The notes: a model not told the origin generated them from the letters alone. A stretch of DNA of 64,000 bases from Ketobacter sp963922875 (GCA_963922875.1 CAWUJH010000001.1:124001-188000), one strand, 5' to 3'. Shown: positions 9,392 through 19,391, numbered from the stretch's first letter. Made by a program: numbers and translations.

Positions 9392-10768
9392 TTAGGAGTT
9401 GGGTATACGTATTACCTGACCGACGCGTATAACGTCCGCAGTGCTGAGCGCATTATACCGCATTAAAGAAGCCAAATTGATCTGATAACGCTGGGCGATT
9501 TCAGATAAGGTTTCTCCACTCGCAATGCGGTGCTTGATCTCGTCATCTTGCCGCTGGCGCTGGGCATAGAGTGTGCCCGGTGGAGGGTGGCGGTCGAAAT
9601 AGCGAATAATACCCTGACTGATAGCCCGTGATAATTTCACCTGGTGGCTGCTTGAGCGCAAGTTACGCTCTTCTTCAGGGTTGGATATAAATCCTGTTTC
9701 CACCAGAATAGAAGGGATATCCGGTGACTTTAGCACCGCGAATCCTGCTTGCTCTATTTGGTGTTTGTGCAGACGAGTAACATCACCCATCTCCCGCAAC
9801 ACATAGTTTCCCACTTTAAGACTGTGCTCCATGCTGCCTTCCATGGCCAAATCGTAGATGACGGAAGTGATCATGGCATTGGCATTCTCAATCTTCACGC
9901 CGCCGATTTCATCTGAGCGGTTTTCTCTGGCCGCCAAAACTCTGGCTAAGGTACTAGTAGCCCCCCGCCGTGACAGGGCAAACACTGAGGCACCCCGCGC
10001 TTTGCGGTTATCAAAGGAATCGGCGTGAATGGAAACAAACAAGTCGGCGTTATATTTACGGCGGGCAGCATCGCGACGCTCCGCCAACGGGATAAAGTAA
10101 TCACCCGTTCTGATAAGCACAGGCTTAATGCCTTTCTCAACCTTCAAAACGTTATACACGCGCCGCGATATCTCCAAAACCACGTCCTTTTCCCGAGTGC
10201 CCCGAGGACCAATGGCACCGGGATCTTCACCCCCATGCCCGGCATCTATTGCCACAACAATGTCACGCCCTCCCGCCAGGCTACTCACAGTCTTAACCGG
10301 TGACGGGGGTGATGAAGTTGATGAAGAAAGAGCCGTGGATGACGAGGCTGTTACCGGCGAACCCATACTGTCGAGGTCAACCACTAACCGGTGCCCGTAT
10401 TTATTATTAGGACTCAACAAAAAACTTTTTGGCTTGAAGGGGCGATTGAGATCCAGCACTACCCGCAAACTCCCGTCCGCCTGAACCGCGCTACGAACGT
10501 TAACCACTGGACTGTCTTTGAATTCCACCAAATCCAAGGCGTTGCTCTTGTTAGCCTGAGGAATATCGATAACCACACGATCGGGGTTTTCCAAGGTAAA
10601 TACCTTGTGCTCTACCGGTCCCGTAAGCTCAAACACTATTCGGGTACTGTCGGGCGCGTTCCAAACCCGCAAGCCATTAATTTGCTCGGCCGCCATGCCG
10701 GTAACCGCCAGACTAAAGCTGATCAATATCAACCCGAGTCGCAAAATACTCTTAACCAAAACTTTCAA
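9392..10768 (-). CDS. amiB: N-acetylmuramoyl-L-alanine amidase (AmiB/AmiC type) with AMIN and LysM domains
   Basis: This periplasmic zinc amidase removes stem peptides from murein during septum splitting. The 458-residue protein has a signal peptide (residues 1-27, ending VTGMAA), an AMIN domain (about 30-135, starting INGLRVWNAPDSTRIVFEL) and a serine-rich linker. The Amidase_3 catalytic domain (about 168-390) has IDAGHGGEDPGAIG, the SIHADSF zinc-ligand motif and a terminal VETGFISNPEEE with the catalytic glutamate. A C-terminal LysM domain (415-458) supplies murein binding. The order tsaE-amiB-mutL is conserved in gammaproteobacteria. The FtsEX/EnvC-type regulator is not in this window. Confidence 0.95.
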   Translation of the reverse strand: MKVLVKSILRLGLILISFSLAVTGMAAEQINGLRVWNAPDSTRIVFELTGPVEHKVFTLENPDRVVIDIPQANKSNALDLVEFKDSPVVNVRSAVQADGSLRVVLDLNRPFKPKSFLLSPNNKYGHRLVVDLDSMGSPVTASSSTALSSSTSSPPSPVKTVSSLAGGRDIVVAIDAGHGGEDPGAIGPRGTREKDVVLEISRRVYNVLKVEKGIKPVLIRTGDYFIPLAERRDAARRKYNADLFVSIHADSFDNRKARGASVFALSRRGATSTLARVLAARENRSDEIGGVKIENANAMITSVIYDLAMEGSMEHSLKVGNYVLREMGDVTRLHKHQIEQAGFAVLKSPDIPSILVETGFISNPEEERNLRSSSHQVKLSRAISQGIIRYFDRHPPPGTLYAQRQRQDDEIKHRIASGETLSEIAQRYQINLASLMRYNALSTADVIRVGQVIRIPNS

Positions 10769-10856
10769 TACCTGTCCTAACTCTTTGAGAAAACGATTAA
10801 ACCTACTTTACCACTTTTAGCCTTTTTTTCGCCATTGGTCAAACCCTGACTGCTCT

Positions 10857-11342
10857 TTATGTCAATCTATCTAACCATAACAACCCTTTTTGAGAACACG
10901 CCAGCAAAGTTAATTCCCGTTCAGCGCCCTTAACCTGAAGCTGAAGGATCACATCAGGCACAGGAATGAAATCCCCCCCACGGTTCGGCCATTCGATCAG
11001 AAACACCGTAGGTTTGTGACGGCCACTCTCCAAAAAATCGCGAATACCTACAAACTCTAACTCCTCTGGGTCAGCCAACCGATACAAATCGAAGTGATAC
11101 AATTGACACTGAGCAAGCTCATAGGGTTCCACTAGTGTGTAGGTTGGACTTTTGACGGCCCCACAATGCCCTAGCGCCTGCACAATACCTCTACTTAATG
11201 TGGTTTTGCCGGCACCTAGATCACCCTCTAAATAAATCACCCCTCCACTACGGAGCAAAGGCGCTAACTCAGCACCAAAACTGAGGGTGGCAGCTTCCGA
11301 AGTTAGAGTTCTTTTTAATGTTGCAGGTTTATTCATCACCAT
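10857..11342 (-). CDS. tsaE: tRNA threonylcarbamoyladenosine synthesis ATPase TsaE
   Basis: TsaE is the ATPase that activates the TsaBD complex for t6A37 formation in ANN-decoding tRNAs. The 161-residue protein has the Walker A motif EGDLGAGKTTLSRGI near residue 40, the KSPTYTLVEPYE stretch and the HFDLYRLADPEELEF motif, which are the family signatures. It overlaps the 3' end of nnr by about 14 bases. Either ATG at 11342 or 11336 could start the protein. Confidence 0.95.
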   Translation of the reverse strand: MVMNKPATLKRTLTSEAATLSFGAELAPLLRSGGVIYLEGDLGAGKTTLSRGIVQALGHCGAVKSPTYTLVEPYELAQCQLYHFDLYRLADPEELEFVGIRDFLESGRHKPTVFLIEWPNRGGDFIPVPDVILQLQVKGAERELTLLACSQKGLLWLDRLT

Positions 11343-12891
11343 TTATCAAACCATAGTCATTAACCAAACGCCGCAGATGGGGCATTAGATCCGTAGCCAG
11401 CAAGCCACGCTGCCCGGCATGCAGAGTGGCTCGATCCGCTGCTTTTCCATGAATCCAGACACCCAAAACAGCCGCTTGATCCAAGCTTAACCCTTGGGCG
11501 ACCAAGCCACCGATAACACCGCTCAGCACGTCCCCCATCCCGCCGCTGGCCATGCCAGGGTTACCCGTGGCGGAGAGCCAAAGCTTCTGGTCTGTGGTGG
11601 CAATCAGACTACCGGCTCCTTTAAGGACAGCAACGGCGGAATAACGTTGTTGTAATTCTCGCGCCGAGGCAAACCGATCCGCCATCAATTGGGGAACGTC
11701 CTGTTGCAGTAAACGCGAGGCTTCACCGGGATGGGGTGTGAGCACCCAGTGTCCGCGCTTGACTTCAGCTACGCTGGTGGAGCTGGATGCGACGCTTAAT
11801 TGTGCCAAGTAGTTTAAACCATCGGCATCCAGTACTACAGGTTTGTCAGTGGCTAGCACCTGTTCTAACAAGCCCAGCCCCCAGGCCTCTTGACCGATAC
11901 CCGGGCCGATAACCACCACGTCCGCGATGGACAAATAAGCAGAAATATCTTGTTCAGCCGCAATTCCCACCGCCATGCACTCTGGCCTGCGGGCCAACAG
12001 TGGGAGCACATGATCAGGCCGAGTTAACACAGTGATCAGGCCAGCCCCAACGCGACCGGCGGCTTCTGCCGCCATAATAACTGCACCACCGAATCCCAAG
12101 TCACCACCGATCACCAACACCCGGCCATTTTGACCTTTGTGGGCAGTCTGCGACCGGGGCGGCAACCATTGCCGTAATTGCGTTACGCCCGCCAAATAAG
12201 CGCTGGGTTCCAAATGTTCAAACACCTCCGCAGGCACGGCTAAATCCGCGTACAACACCTGCCCGGCAAAAGCCGGAGCCTCACCGGTTAACACCCCCTG
12301 CTTCATGCCAATAAAGCTCACGGTGATATCCGCTTTTACCGCAACACCCAAGACACTGCCCGTATCGGCATTGAGCCCGGAGGGGATATCCACTGCCACC
12401 AACGGACAGCCGGAACAATTCATGTGCTCTATAGCCTCTCGATAGGGTGCACGCACCGGTCCGCTGAGACCTGTGCCCAGCAGCGCATCCACCACCACAT
12501 CGGCTCTCACGGGATCAGTGGGATCAAACTTGGCAAAGGAAGCCCCAGCCAAGCGCGCTTGCTCCATGGCTATGGCCGCATCACCGGTAATTTTGGCCAC
12601 ATCCCCCACTTGCACTATATGAGCTTCCAAGCCCGCCCGTTCCGCTAAAGCAGCGATAACATAACCGTCGCCACCATTATTGCCGGTACCGCAGAATACG
12701 CAGAGTGACTTGGCCTCAGGCCAAAAATCCAATAACGCGCTAAAAGTCGCCTGACCCGCACGGCTCATCAATTCAAAGCCGGCAATCCCCAATTCATTGA
12801 TAGCAAAGCGATCCAGTTCCCGCACTTGTTCGGCACGGTATAAACCAGCGGGCAATTCGCTAGTATAATATTTTGTGTCTTCTGCACTCAT
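11329..12891 (-). CDS. nnr: Bifunctional NAD(P)HX epimerase / ADP-dependent NAD(P)HX dehydratase
   Basis: Nnr repairs hydrated NADH and NADPH: the N-terminal YjeF domain epimerises NAD(P)HX and the C-terminal ribokinase-like domain dehydrates the S form. I choose the ATG at 12891 because AAGGAG lies six bases upstream; a longer frame starting at 12975 would overlap the divergent queG start and has no homologous look. Visible motifs are CGTGNNGGDGYVIA (epimerase), NGRVLVIGGDLGFGGA, LTPHPGEASRLL and the terminal NPGMASGGMGDVLSGVIGG of the dehydratase. The 520-residue length is normal. It is followed by overlapping tsaE. Confidence 0.96.
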   Translation of the reverse strand: MSAEDTKYYTSELPAGLYRAEQVRELDRFAINELGIAGFELMSRAGQATFSALLDFWPEAKSLCVFCGTGNNGGDGYVIAALAERAGLEAHIVQVGDVAKITGDAAIAMEQARLAGASFAKFDPTDPVRADVVVDALLGTGLSGPVRAPYREAIEHMNCSGCPLVAVDIPSGLNADTGSVLGVAVKADITVSFIGMKQGVLTGEAPAFAGQVLYADLAVPAEVFEHLEPSAYLAGVTQLRQWLPPRSQTAHKGQNGRVLVIGGDLGFGGAVIMAAEAAGRVGAGLITVLTRPDHVLPLLARRPECMAVGIAAEQDISAYLSIADVVVIGPGIGQEAWGLGLLEQVLATDKPVVLDADGLNYLAQLSVASSSTSVAEVKRGHWVLTPHPGEASRLLQQDVPQLMADRFASARELQQRYSAVAVLKGAGSLIATTDQKLWLSATGNPGMASGGMGDVLSGVIGGLVAQGLSLDQAAVLGVWIHGKAADRATLHAGQRGLLATDLMPHLRRLVNDYGLINGDE

Positions 12892-12966
12892 GATGCTCTC
12901 CTTGAAACCTTCATCAGTGATTTTTGCGCCTTTGTGTGACAACCAAAGTGGGGTTACCATAACATC

Positions 12967-14040
12967 ATGACCCATGATTTATCGGCATTAGAATTACAGC
13001 AGTTGGCAACCCAAATAAAAACCTGGGGAGCAGAACTTGGCTTTCAAAAAGTGGCCATTAGCAGTGTTGATCTGGGCCACCATGAAGAACACTTGGAGCG
13101 ATGGCTGGAAGCGGGCTTTCATGGTGAAATGGACTACATGTCGCGTCATGGCACTAAACGCAGCCGACCCCATGAACTGCACCCAGGAACCCTTCGAGTC
13201 ATTAGCGCTCGGATTGACTACTTGCCGCCGGATACCCAATGTGTAGAGGTACTTAAAACGCCCCACAAGGCCTATCTGTCACGCTATGCCCTGGGTAGAG
13301 ATTACCATAAATTGATTCGCAAGCGCTTGACCCAATTGGGGAAAAAAATCACGGCGGCGGCTGGTGAACACGGTTTCCGCGCCTTTGTGGACAGCGCGCC
13401 AGTACTGGAAAAGGCTCTGGCTGAACAGGCCGGATTAGGCTGGATCGGCAAACACACCTTGCTCCTCGATCGTAAGGTAGGTTCCTGGTTCTTTTTGGGT
13501 GAGCTATTCACCGACCTGCCCCTTCCCACTGATCAACCCACCAGTCAACATTGTGGTAGTTGCCAGGCATGCATGGATATTTGCCCAACTCAAGCCATTG
13601 TGGGCCCTTACCAACTGGACGCACGGCGCTGTATTTCTTACTTAACTATTGAACTCCATGGCTCTATCCCTGAAGAATTTCGCAAAGCCATGGGCAACCG
13701 GGTTTTTGGCTGTGATGATTGCCAATTAGTATGCCCCTGGAATCGCTTTGCCAAGCCCACGGCGGAAGCTGATTTCCAGCCTCGCCACCAGCTCGACAAC
13801 CAGCAATTGGTAACCTTATTTTTATGGGATGAGGAAACCTATCTGCAACGCACCGAAGGTTCTGCCCTGCGTCGCATTGGCCACCAGCGCTGGTTGCGCA
13901 ACCTCGCCGTGGGCATTGGCAATGCGCCCCCTAGCGCAGCAGCTCAACAAGCCTTGCAACAGCGCCTGAGTTATCCCTCTGAAATGGTGCAAGAACATGT
14001 TCGCTGGGCATTGGCTCAGCATGCCAACATTAAGCCTTAA
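12967..14040 (+). CDS. queG: Epoxyqueuosine reductase
   Basis: QueG is the cobalamin- and 4Fe-4S-dependent enzyme that reduces epoxyqueuosine to queuosine in the anticodon loop of GUN-decoding tRNAs. The 357-residue protein has the N-terminal family domain (YLPPDTQCVEVL, ISRYALGRDYHK-like region), AGLGWIGKHTLL, and two cluster motifs: CGSCQACMDICPTQAI and CDDCQLVCPWNRFA. The C-terminal HEAT-like helices contain RWLRNLAVGIGNAP. It is divergent from nnr with about 75 bases between them, and its tail overlaps the convergent orn gene by 11 bases. Confidence 0.96.
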   Translation: MTHDLSALELQQLATQIKTWGAELGFQKVAISSVDLGHHEEHLERWLEAGFHGEMDYMSRHGTKRSRPHELHPGTLRVISARIDYLPPDTQCVEVLKTPHKAYLSRYALGRDYHKLIRKRLTQLGKKITAAAGEHGFRAFVDSAPVLEKALAEQAGLGWIGKHTLLLDRKVGSWFFLGELFTDLPLPTDQPTSQHCGSCQACMDICPTQAIVGPYQLDARRCISYLTIELHGSIPEEFRKAMGNRVFGCDDCQLVCPWNRFAKPTAEADFQPRHQLDNQQLVTLFLWDEETYLQRTEGSALRRIGHQRWLRNLAVGIGNAPPSAAAQQALQQRLSYPSEMVQEHVRWALAQHANIKP

Positions 14041-14575
14041 TGAAAGTTGCCCGATAATGCTTAAGTTCAGCAATGGATTCGCGAATATCATCCATCGCCA
14101 GGTGAGTAGCCGACTTTTTAAAGCCCATGAGCGCCTCTGGATTCCAACGCCGGGCTAACTCTTTCAGGGTACTGACATCCAGATTCCGATAATGAAAAAA
14201 AGCTTCCAATTTCGGCATGTAACGATACAAAAAGCGACGATCCTGACAAATACTGTTGCCACACATAGGTGAGGCGCCCGCCTCGACCCACTGCGCCAAA
14301 AATTCCAGAGTCGACTGTTCCGCCTGGGCTTCATTAACCTCACTCTCTCTGACCCGCTGAGTTAGACCTGACTTGCCGTGCTGATTGGTGCACCACTCAT
14401 CCATCGCCGATAAGGTTTCATCGCTCTGGTGAACAGCAAACACCGGGCCTTCTGCCAAGATATTTAAATCGGAGTCCGTAACAATGGTGGCTACCTCAAT
14501 AATCACATCGTGATCCGGGTCCAATCCCGTCATTTCCAGGTCGATCCAAATTAAATTATTCTTGAGATCTGTCAT
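14030..14575 (-). CDS. orn: Oligoribonuclease
   Basis: Orn is the 3'-5' exonuclease that degrades diribonucleotides, including pGpG made from c-di-GMP, so it indirectly controls c-di-GMP turnover. The 181-residue protein shows the DEDDh exonuclease motifs: IDLEMTGLDPDHDVIIE at the N-terminus, NSICQDRRFLYRYMP in the middle and the terminal HLAMDDIRESIAELKHYR. A good AAGGAAAG site precedes the start. It is divergent from rsgA and convergent with queG, as I recall for pseudomonads. Confidence 0.97.
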   Translation of the reverse strand: MTDLKNNLIWIDLEMTGLDPDHDVIIEVATIVTDSDLNILAEGPVFAVHQSDETLSAMDEWCTNQHGKSGLTQRVRESEVNEAQAEQSTLEFLAQWVEAGASPMCGNSICQDRRFLYRYMPKLEAFFHYRNLDVSTLKELARRWNPEALMGFKKSATHLAMDDIRESIAELKHYRATFIKA

Positions 14576-14671
14576 TCGCTTTCCTTATTAATTTCATCAA
14601 TTCCCCATAATAACGTAGAATAGCTCATGATTCCGGTTTTCCGCAGCGACCCCAGCCCAGTGCCACTATGA

Positions 14672-15679
14672 ATGAGTAAACGCAAGCTAACCCGACGCCA
14701 AAGCTGGCGTGTGCAAAAAGTTCAGGATGAAAAGGCCTCCCGACTTGCCCGTAAACAAGGTCAACTAGACGCTACTGACTTATCCATTGCCGAAGAACAG
14801 GGCTTGGTTATCAGTCATTTAGGTAAACAAGTCACCGTCGAACCACAACAAGGTGACGGTAATTTACCTTGCCATTTCCGCGCCAATTTGGGCGCCATAG
14901 TCACCGGCGATCAAGTAGTGTTTCGGCGCGACAACCTTGGCCAGGGTGTAGTTGAAACCATTCTGCCACGAACCAATTTGTTGGCGCGCCCCGATGTGCG
15001 GGGCAACCTCAAACCAGTGGCCGCTAATATCGATTTTATGGTGCTGGTCATTACCCCGGACCCACCGCCCTCCAGTGTCTTGATTGACCGTTACATTGTG
15101 GCGGCTGAGCTGCAGGACATCCCAATAAAGATACTACTCAACAAAACCGATTTACTGAACGAGGGTAACCAGCAACATACCGATGAGCTGATGATACGTT
15201 ATGCTCAAATTGGCTATCCCACCTGGCGTTGCTCCGCCCATAACACGGATGGCCTGGCCGACTTGAAAGCTGAACTGAATCAACACACATCCGTTTTTGT
15301 GGGCCAATCCGGAGTTGGCAAGTCGTCTTTAGTCAATGCCCTACTGCCCAATGAACAGGCTCGAGTGGGTGAAATTTCACAACAGTCCAAATTAGGCCGC
15401 CACACCACCACCAATGCAAAATTGTTTCACTTTCCCAGCGGCGGCCGGTTAATTGATTCCCCTGGAATCCGCGAATTCGGCTTATGGCATTTACCGCCTG
15501 AGCAAGTCATTGAAGGGTTTAGGGACTTTTCACCCTGGCGCTTTGAATGTAAATTTCGTGATTGCAAGCACCGCCAGGAACCTGGCTGTGCCCTGCAGGA
15601 AGCGGTTACCCGCGGTGAGGTTCACCCGCAACGATTAGCCAGCTATTTTGCCATCTTGGCGAGCTTAACTGAAACTTAA
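14672..15679 (+). CDS. rsgA: Small-subunit ribosome biogenesis GTPase RsgA
   Basis: RsgA is a circularly permuted GTPase that checks late maturation of the 30S subunit. The 335-residue protein has an N-terminal OB-fold, then the permuted G domain with NKTDLL (G4) ahead of the P-loop GQSGVGKSSLVNALL (G1) and DSPGIREFGLW (G3). The C-terminal zinc-binding segment contains CKFRDCKHRQEPGC. The start is the ATG of MSKRKLTRRQSWRV; a nearby ATG at 14668 leads straight to a stop. No strong ribosome binding site is seen. Confidence 0.97.
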   Translation: MSKRKLTRRQSWRVQKVQDEKASRLARKQGQLDATDLSIAEEQGLVISHLGKQVTVEPQQGDGNLPCHFRANLGAIVTGDQVVFRRDNLGQGVVETILPRTNLLARPDVRGNLKPVAANIDFMVLVITPDPPPSSVLIDRYIVAAELQDIPIKILLNKTDLLNEGNQQHTDELMIRYAQIGYPTWRCSAHNTDGLADLKAELNQHTSVFVGQSGVGKSSLVNALLPNEQARVGEISQQSKLGRHTTTNAKLFHFPSGGRLIDSPGIREFGLWHLPPEQVIEGFRDFSPWRFECKFRDCKHRQEPGCALQEAVTRGEVHPQRLASYFAILASLTET

Positions 15680-15718
15680 CTGAAGCGTTGCAGTCACGGA
15701 TGCAATGCAGGTTGACAC

Positions 15719-16771
15719 TTAAAAAAGCTCATCACTAGCGGGTTCTGGTGCCTTAACTTCATTATCTTCCTGGCGTTTACGGGTCATGGTTTTACGCAAT
15801 CGATCAAAAGCTTCAAAGGGATCTTCAGCACTGTTTGGTTTTTGTTCCTGGCTTTCTTCTGGGTCAGAACCAAAATCCGGGTCCTCAGGTAAGTTAGCAT
15901 CTTTATGCCCCTGTTGTGCCGCCAATTGTTTTTGACTTTGTTCACTCATCACCAAGATACTGATACGCCGATTAATGGGGTTTTTCGGCTGCTCTTTGTC
16001 ATAAAGCATGGAAGACGCCAGTCCCACCACCTGGGCCACTTGGGATTGTTGTACGCCGTTTTGCAGCAAGGCACGCCGTGCGGCGTTAGCTCGATCAGCA
16101 GAAAGCTCCCAGTTGGAGTAGTCCTGGCGCTCCGTGAAGGCCTCGGCATCGGTGTGCCCAGAAATGCTGATACCATTGGGAACGGTAGCGATGGTTTTGG
16201 CTAACGCTTGCAGGATATCTTTCATGTAGGGCTTAATATAATCGCTGCCACTATCAAACATGGGGCGCGATTTGGCATCCACAATTTGGATTTGAAGGCC
16301 GTCCTTAGTAACTTCCATAATAATCTGGTCGCGATATTTGCTGAGATTGGGATCCTCTTCTATGCGAGTCTCCAAACGTTTCTTCAGATCCTGGAATTTC
16401 CGGCTTTCCAGCTGGGCCGCCAAATCCTGAACATCTTCTTCAGTCAATACCACCGGAGTACTGGTATTATCGGTTTCTGGTGTTTCCACTGGCGCATCGC
16501 CCGCGGCTTGATCATCTTTAAGTCCGCCCCCCAGATCAATCACATAGGGGGACCCACCTTCAGTAAAACCCGTAGGATCGGAAAAATAACCGGAGATGGC
16601 CTGCTTTTCTTCCACCGAGGCGGCTTCCAACAACCACAACACCAGAAAGAACGCCATCATGGCGGTGGCAAAGTCAGCAAAGGCCACTTTCCAGGCACCA
16701 CCATGGTGACCGCCCTGAACCTTTTTAACTCGCTTAATGAAGATGGGTTTGTCGCCGCTATTGAACTCCAT
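15719..16771 (-). CDS. motB: Flagellar motor stator protein MotB
   Basis: MotB anchors the stator to peptidoglycan and, with MotA, forms the ion channel that drives the flagellum. The 350-residue protein has a basic cytosolic start, one membrane segment (WKVAFADFATAMMAFFLVLW) with the essential aspartate in FADFATAMM, a plug/linker region and an OmpA-like peptidoglycan-binding domain (about 150-285; ISGHTDAEAF and LSADRANAARRAL). The tail is acidic and charged. The absence of sodium-type PomB features suggests proton coupling, but that is inference. Its start overlaps the motA stop by one base. Confidence 0.96.
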   Translation of the reverse strand: MEFNSGDKPIFIKRVKKVQGGHHGGAWKVAFADFATAMMAFFLVLWLLEAASVEEKQAISGYFSDPTGFTEGGSPYVIDLGGGLKDDQAAGDAPVETPETDNTSTPVVLTEEDVQDLAAQLESRKFQDLKKRLETRIEEDPNLSKYRDQIIMEVTKDGLQIQIVDAKSRPMFDSGSDYIKPYMKDILQALAKTIATVPNGISISGHTDAEAFTERQDYSNWELSADRANAARRALLQNGVQQSQVAQVVGLASSMLYDKEQPKNPINRRISILVMSEQSQKQLAAQQGHKDANLPEDPDFGSDPEESQEQKPNSAEDPFEAFDRLRKTMTRKRQEDNEVKAPEPASDELF

Positions 16772-17622
16772 CAGCGACCCCTCAGATGGTCCTCAAGCTG
16801 AGAAAACGAGGGTCTCTCTGAGGAATACAAGGTTTTACGGCCAAACTCTACCGCCAGCTGGGGTGGAATACCATTTACCATGGCCAATATGGCCGTTTTC
16901 GTACATTCCAGTGCTTTCACCCGTTCTTTCGCCTGATGCCCAACGGCGTCGCTTAACGGGCCCACAAAGCCATAGGCTAACAACACACCGAGAAAGGTTC
17001 CCACCAAGGCCGCCGCCACATGCAGCCCTAACTCGTTGGGGGGCCCGCCGAGGGATTTCATGGTAATCACGATTCCCATAACGGCCGCCACAATACCGAA
17101 TCCCGGTAATGCTTCTGCTACCCGATTCAGAGCATGAGCAGGATGTTCAGCCTCATGTAGCGTTGTTTCAATATCCTGATCCATAAGGGATTCAAGTTCA
17201 AAAGCAGACAAATTGCCGGAGGCAATGATGCGCATGTAATCACAAATGAATTCCAGCATAACGGGATCACTGGTTACCCGAGGGAAGCGCTCAAATATGG
17301 GGCTGTTTTTGCTGTCTTCAATATCTTCTTCGATGGACATCAGGCCGTTGCGCCTGGCTTTATTAAATATTTCATACAACAAAGACAGCAGATCCAGGTA
17401 GAGCTGCTCGCTGTAGCGCTGCCCGGCAAACAGGCGACCAATCGCTTTAATTACATCCTTGATCACATGGACGGGATTGGATATCACAAAAGCACCCACA
17501 GCCGCGCCACCAATAATCAGTAATTCAAACGGCTGCCATAGGGTCCGCAAATCGCCATGGGAGAGAACATAGCCCCCCAAAACACTGGCGATTACTATGA
17601 CAATTCCAATCAGTTTTATCAT
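16771..17622 (-). CDS. motA: Flagellar motor stator protein MotA
   Basis: MotA is the inner-membrane stator subunit whose cytosolic loop contacts FliG. The 283-residue protein has four membrane segments: about residues 1-20, 33-50 (FELLIIGGAAVGAFVIS), 170-190 (LPGFGIVAAVMGIVITMKSL) and 200-222 (VAAALVGTFLGVLLAYGFVGPL). Between the second and third lies the charged cytosolic loop. The conserved LPGFGIVAAVMGIV and GTFLGVLLAYGF motifs are clear. It is followed immediately by overlapping motB and lies divergent to the HDOD gene. Confidence 0.97.
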   Translation of the reverse strand: MIKLIGIVIVIASVLGGYVLSHGDLRTLWQPFELLIIGGAAVGAFVISNPVHVIKDVIKAIGRLFAGQRYSEQLYLDLLSLLYEIFNKARRNGLMSIEEDIEDSKNSPIFERFPRVTSDPVMLEFICDYMRIIASGNLSAFELESLMDQDIETTLHEAEHPAHALNRVAEALPGFGIVAAVMGIVITMKSLGGPPNELGLHVAAALVGTFLGVLLAYGFVGPLSDAVGHQAKERVKALECTKTAILAMVNGIPPQLAVEFGRKTLYSSERPSFSQLEDHLRGR

Positions 17623-17702
17623 CTAAATCGAAGTCCGTCGTAACGTCTATAATTAAAAGTTAAGGACAGCTTTAAGAATTTAACAACTGTACTTACTAAT
17701 GA

Positions 17703-19391
17703 ATGTTGAGGAGAGGCAGCAGCCTCGGAATTACTATGGCAGAAGCACTTGCCAGCCATGCGCTGGAACTTTGGGTAGAAAAGCTGGATCGAGAACCACT
17801 TCCAGTCTTACCACAAAATGCCAAGCATCTTAGTAAGTTACTGAGCGAACCTGAGGTCTCTCTAGCAGCAATAGCCACGTTGATTAATCGAGACCCGGTG
17901 ATGCAAGTACACTTAATCAGCGAATGTAACCGCCAGTTTGGTGCCCGGGCAGCCGGATCACTCACGCAAATCCAACATTGCGTTGCCATGTTGGGGCTAG
18001 ACCGGCTGACTCCCTTGTTAAATAGCTTCAAAACTACTCAGAGCACACTGAAACCGGATATTAGCCTTGCTTACCGGCAGGCCATCAATATTAGCCTTCA
18101 CAGCGCGGCCCAAGCCGCCAGCTGGACCCAATTCCGCAACCCCAGTCAAAAAGTTGAAATGCATTTATCGGCTCTGCTGTACGGCGTGCCTAACTGGTGC
18201 CTCTGGCGATTTGCCCAACCTGAAATGAAAACCATCAATCACTTGATTTTTAAAGAAAACATTCCGCAAATTGAAGCTGAAATTGCAGTACTTGGTTGTA
18301 CCCGCGAAGCCATCGCGATGGCTCTGGCCAAGCGCTGGAGCTTCCCCCCTAATATTTGTGCCGCGCTATCCATTGCCCAACTACCTTCACCCGCTTTTCT
18401 GATGCGCCACACTCGTCGCTTCGAACAAGACTCTCACAATCGTATGCCAAACCGCACGCCAGAAGGTATTTTAGTCAACACTCCGGCATTAGCTATCACT
18501 CTCAGCAACCAATTGGCTCACGAGGTTTCCAGAGACTGGTATTCACCACAAACCCTGCGCTGTTTACGGATTACAGCGGCCTATCTTGATCAATCCTTTG
18601 CCACTCTTTGGTCTGCGGTCACCACAACCGCACTCACTTTTTCGCATGAGCATTCGTTGCCCTATGCCCTAGCACCTGCCTGCGGTTTATTGTGGCCACC
18701 GCAACCCCGTCGGCGCCGTAAAATAGCGCCAGGGAGCCTGAAGGAGAAGGTAAAACGAATCTCGAACTCGGTCATGGCTTTACCGAAAGCAGCACCCAAA
18801 ACGACGCCTGTTGCGGCCGTACCCACCCTCACTCCTGAGCCGGATGCGGCACCAAACCAAAATCCGGCTTTTCGCTCTCTGGCACACCAGGAAATCTTTG
18901 AGCAATTTATCCGAACTTTCACAATTTACGAGTCAAACACCAAAACAAACCTGTGTTCGGAGCTCATAGATCAACTTTATACCAACAGCTTCCTCAAACA
19001 GGTCGTTTTGTTTGAACTGGACGCCAACCACAAAAAAGTACATGTCACTTACAGTCGCGGCTGCGAAAAAAACCCAACGCTACGCCAACTCAAAGTTGCC
19101 TTACAACCCACCAATTTACTTACTCATTTGTTGAAAAAACCGGCTGCATGCTGGATCAGTCCAGAGCGCTCCAAGGAACAAGCTGGCTTAGTCCCAGGCG
19201 TGCTCAAGCAAGCCAATCAATGTACAGAATATTTGTTCATGTCGTTGTTCGATAGCGGTGGCAGTTTCGGTTTACTATATGCAGATCGAGATGAACAAGG
19301 GATCACTGATTCTGACTATCAGCTATTCAAACTGTGCGGACGGACTCTAAGCCAGCGCCTGACAAAGGCCAACTCAGCCAATCCCCTCTAA
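17703..19391 (+). CDS. HDOD-domain signalling protein with C-terminal GAF-like region
   Basis: The 562-residue cytosolic protein has an N-terminal HDOD domain (about 25-225; VLPQNAKHLSKLLSEPEVSLAAIATLINRDPVMQ), a metal-independent relative of HD hydrolases usually acting in signalling. A low-complexity linker rich in proline and alanine follows (about 350-395). The C-terminal segment (about 400-555; FLKQVVLFELDANHKKVHV, FGLLYADRDEQGITDSDYQLF) resembles a GAF domain. Two starts are possible, ATG at 17703 or 17736, and neither has well-spaced Shine-Dalgarno support. Its place between motA and psd matches a gene I recall at this locus in pseudomonads. The specific role is unknown. Confidence 0.8.
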   Translation: MLRRGSSLGITMAEALASHALELWVEKLDREPLPVLPQNAKHLSKLLSEPEVSLAAIATLINRDPVMQVHLISECNRQFGARAAGSLTQIQHCVAMLGLDRLTPLLNSFKTTQSTLKPDISLAYRQAINISLHSAAQAASWTQFRNPSQKVEMHLSALLYGVPNWCLWRFAQPEMKTINHLIFKENIPQIEAEIAVLGCTREAIAMALAKRWSFPPNICAALSIAQLPSPAFLMRHTRRFEQDSHNRMPNRTPEGILVNTPALAITLSNQLAHEVSRDWYSPQTLRCLRITAAYLDQSFATLWSAVTTTALTFSHEHSLPYALAPACGLLWPPQPRRRRKIAPGSLKEKVKRISNSVMALPKAAPKTTPVAAVPTLTPEPDAAPNQNPAFRSLAHQEIFEQFIRTFTIYESNTKTNLCSELIDQLYTNSFLKQVVLFELDANHKKVHVTYSRGCEKNPTLRQLKVALQPTNLLTHLLKKPAACWISPERSKEQAGLVPGVLKQANQCTEYLFMSLFDSGGSFGLLYADRDEQGITDSDYQLFKLCGRTLSQRLTKANSANPL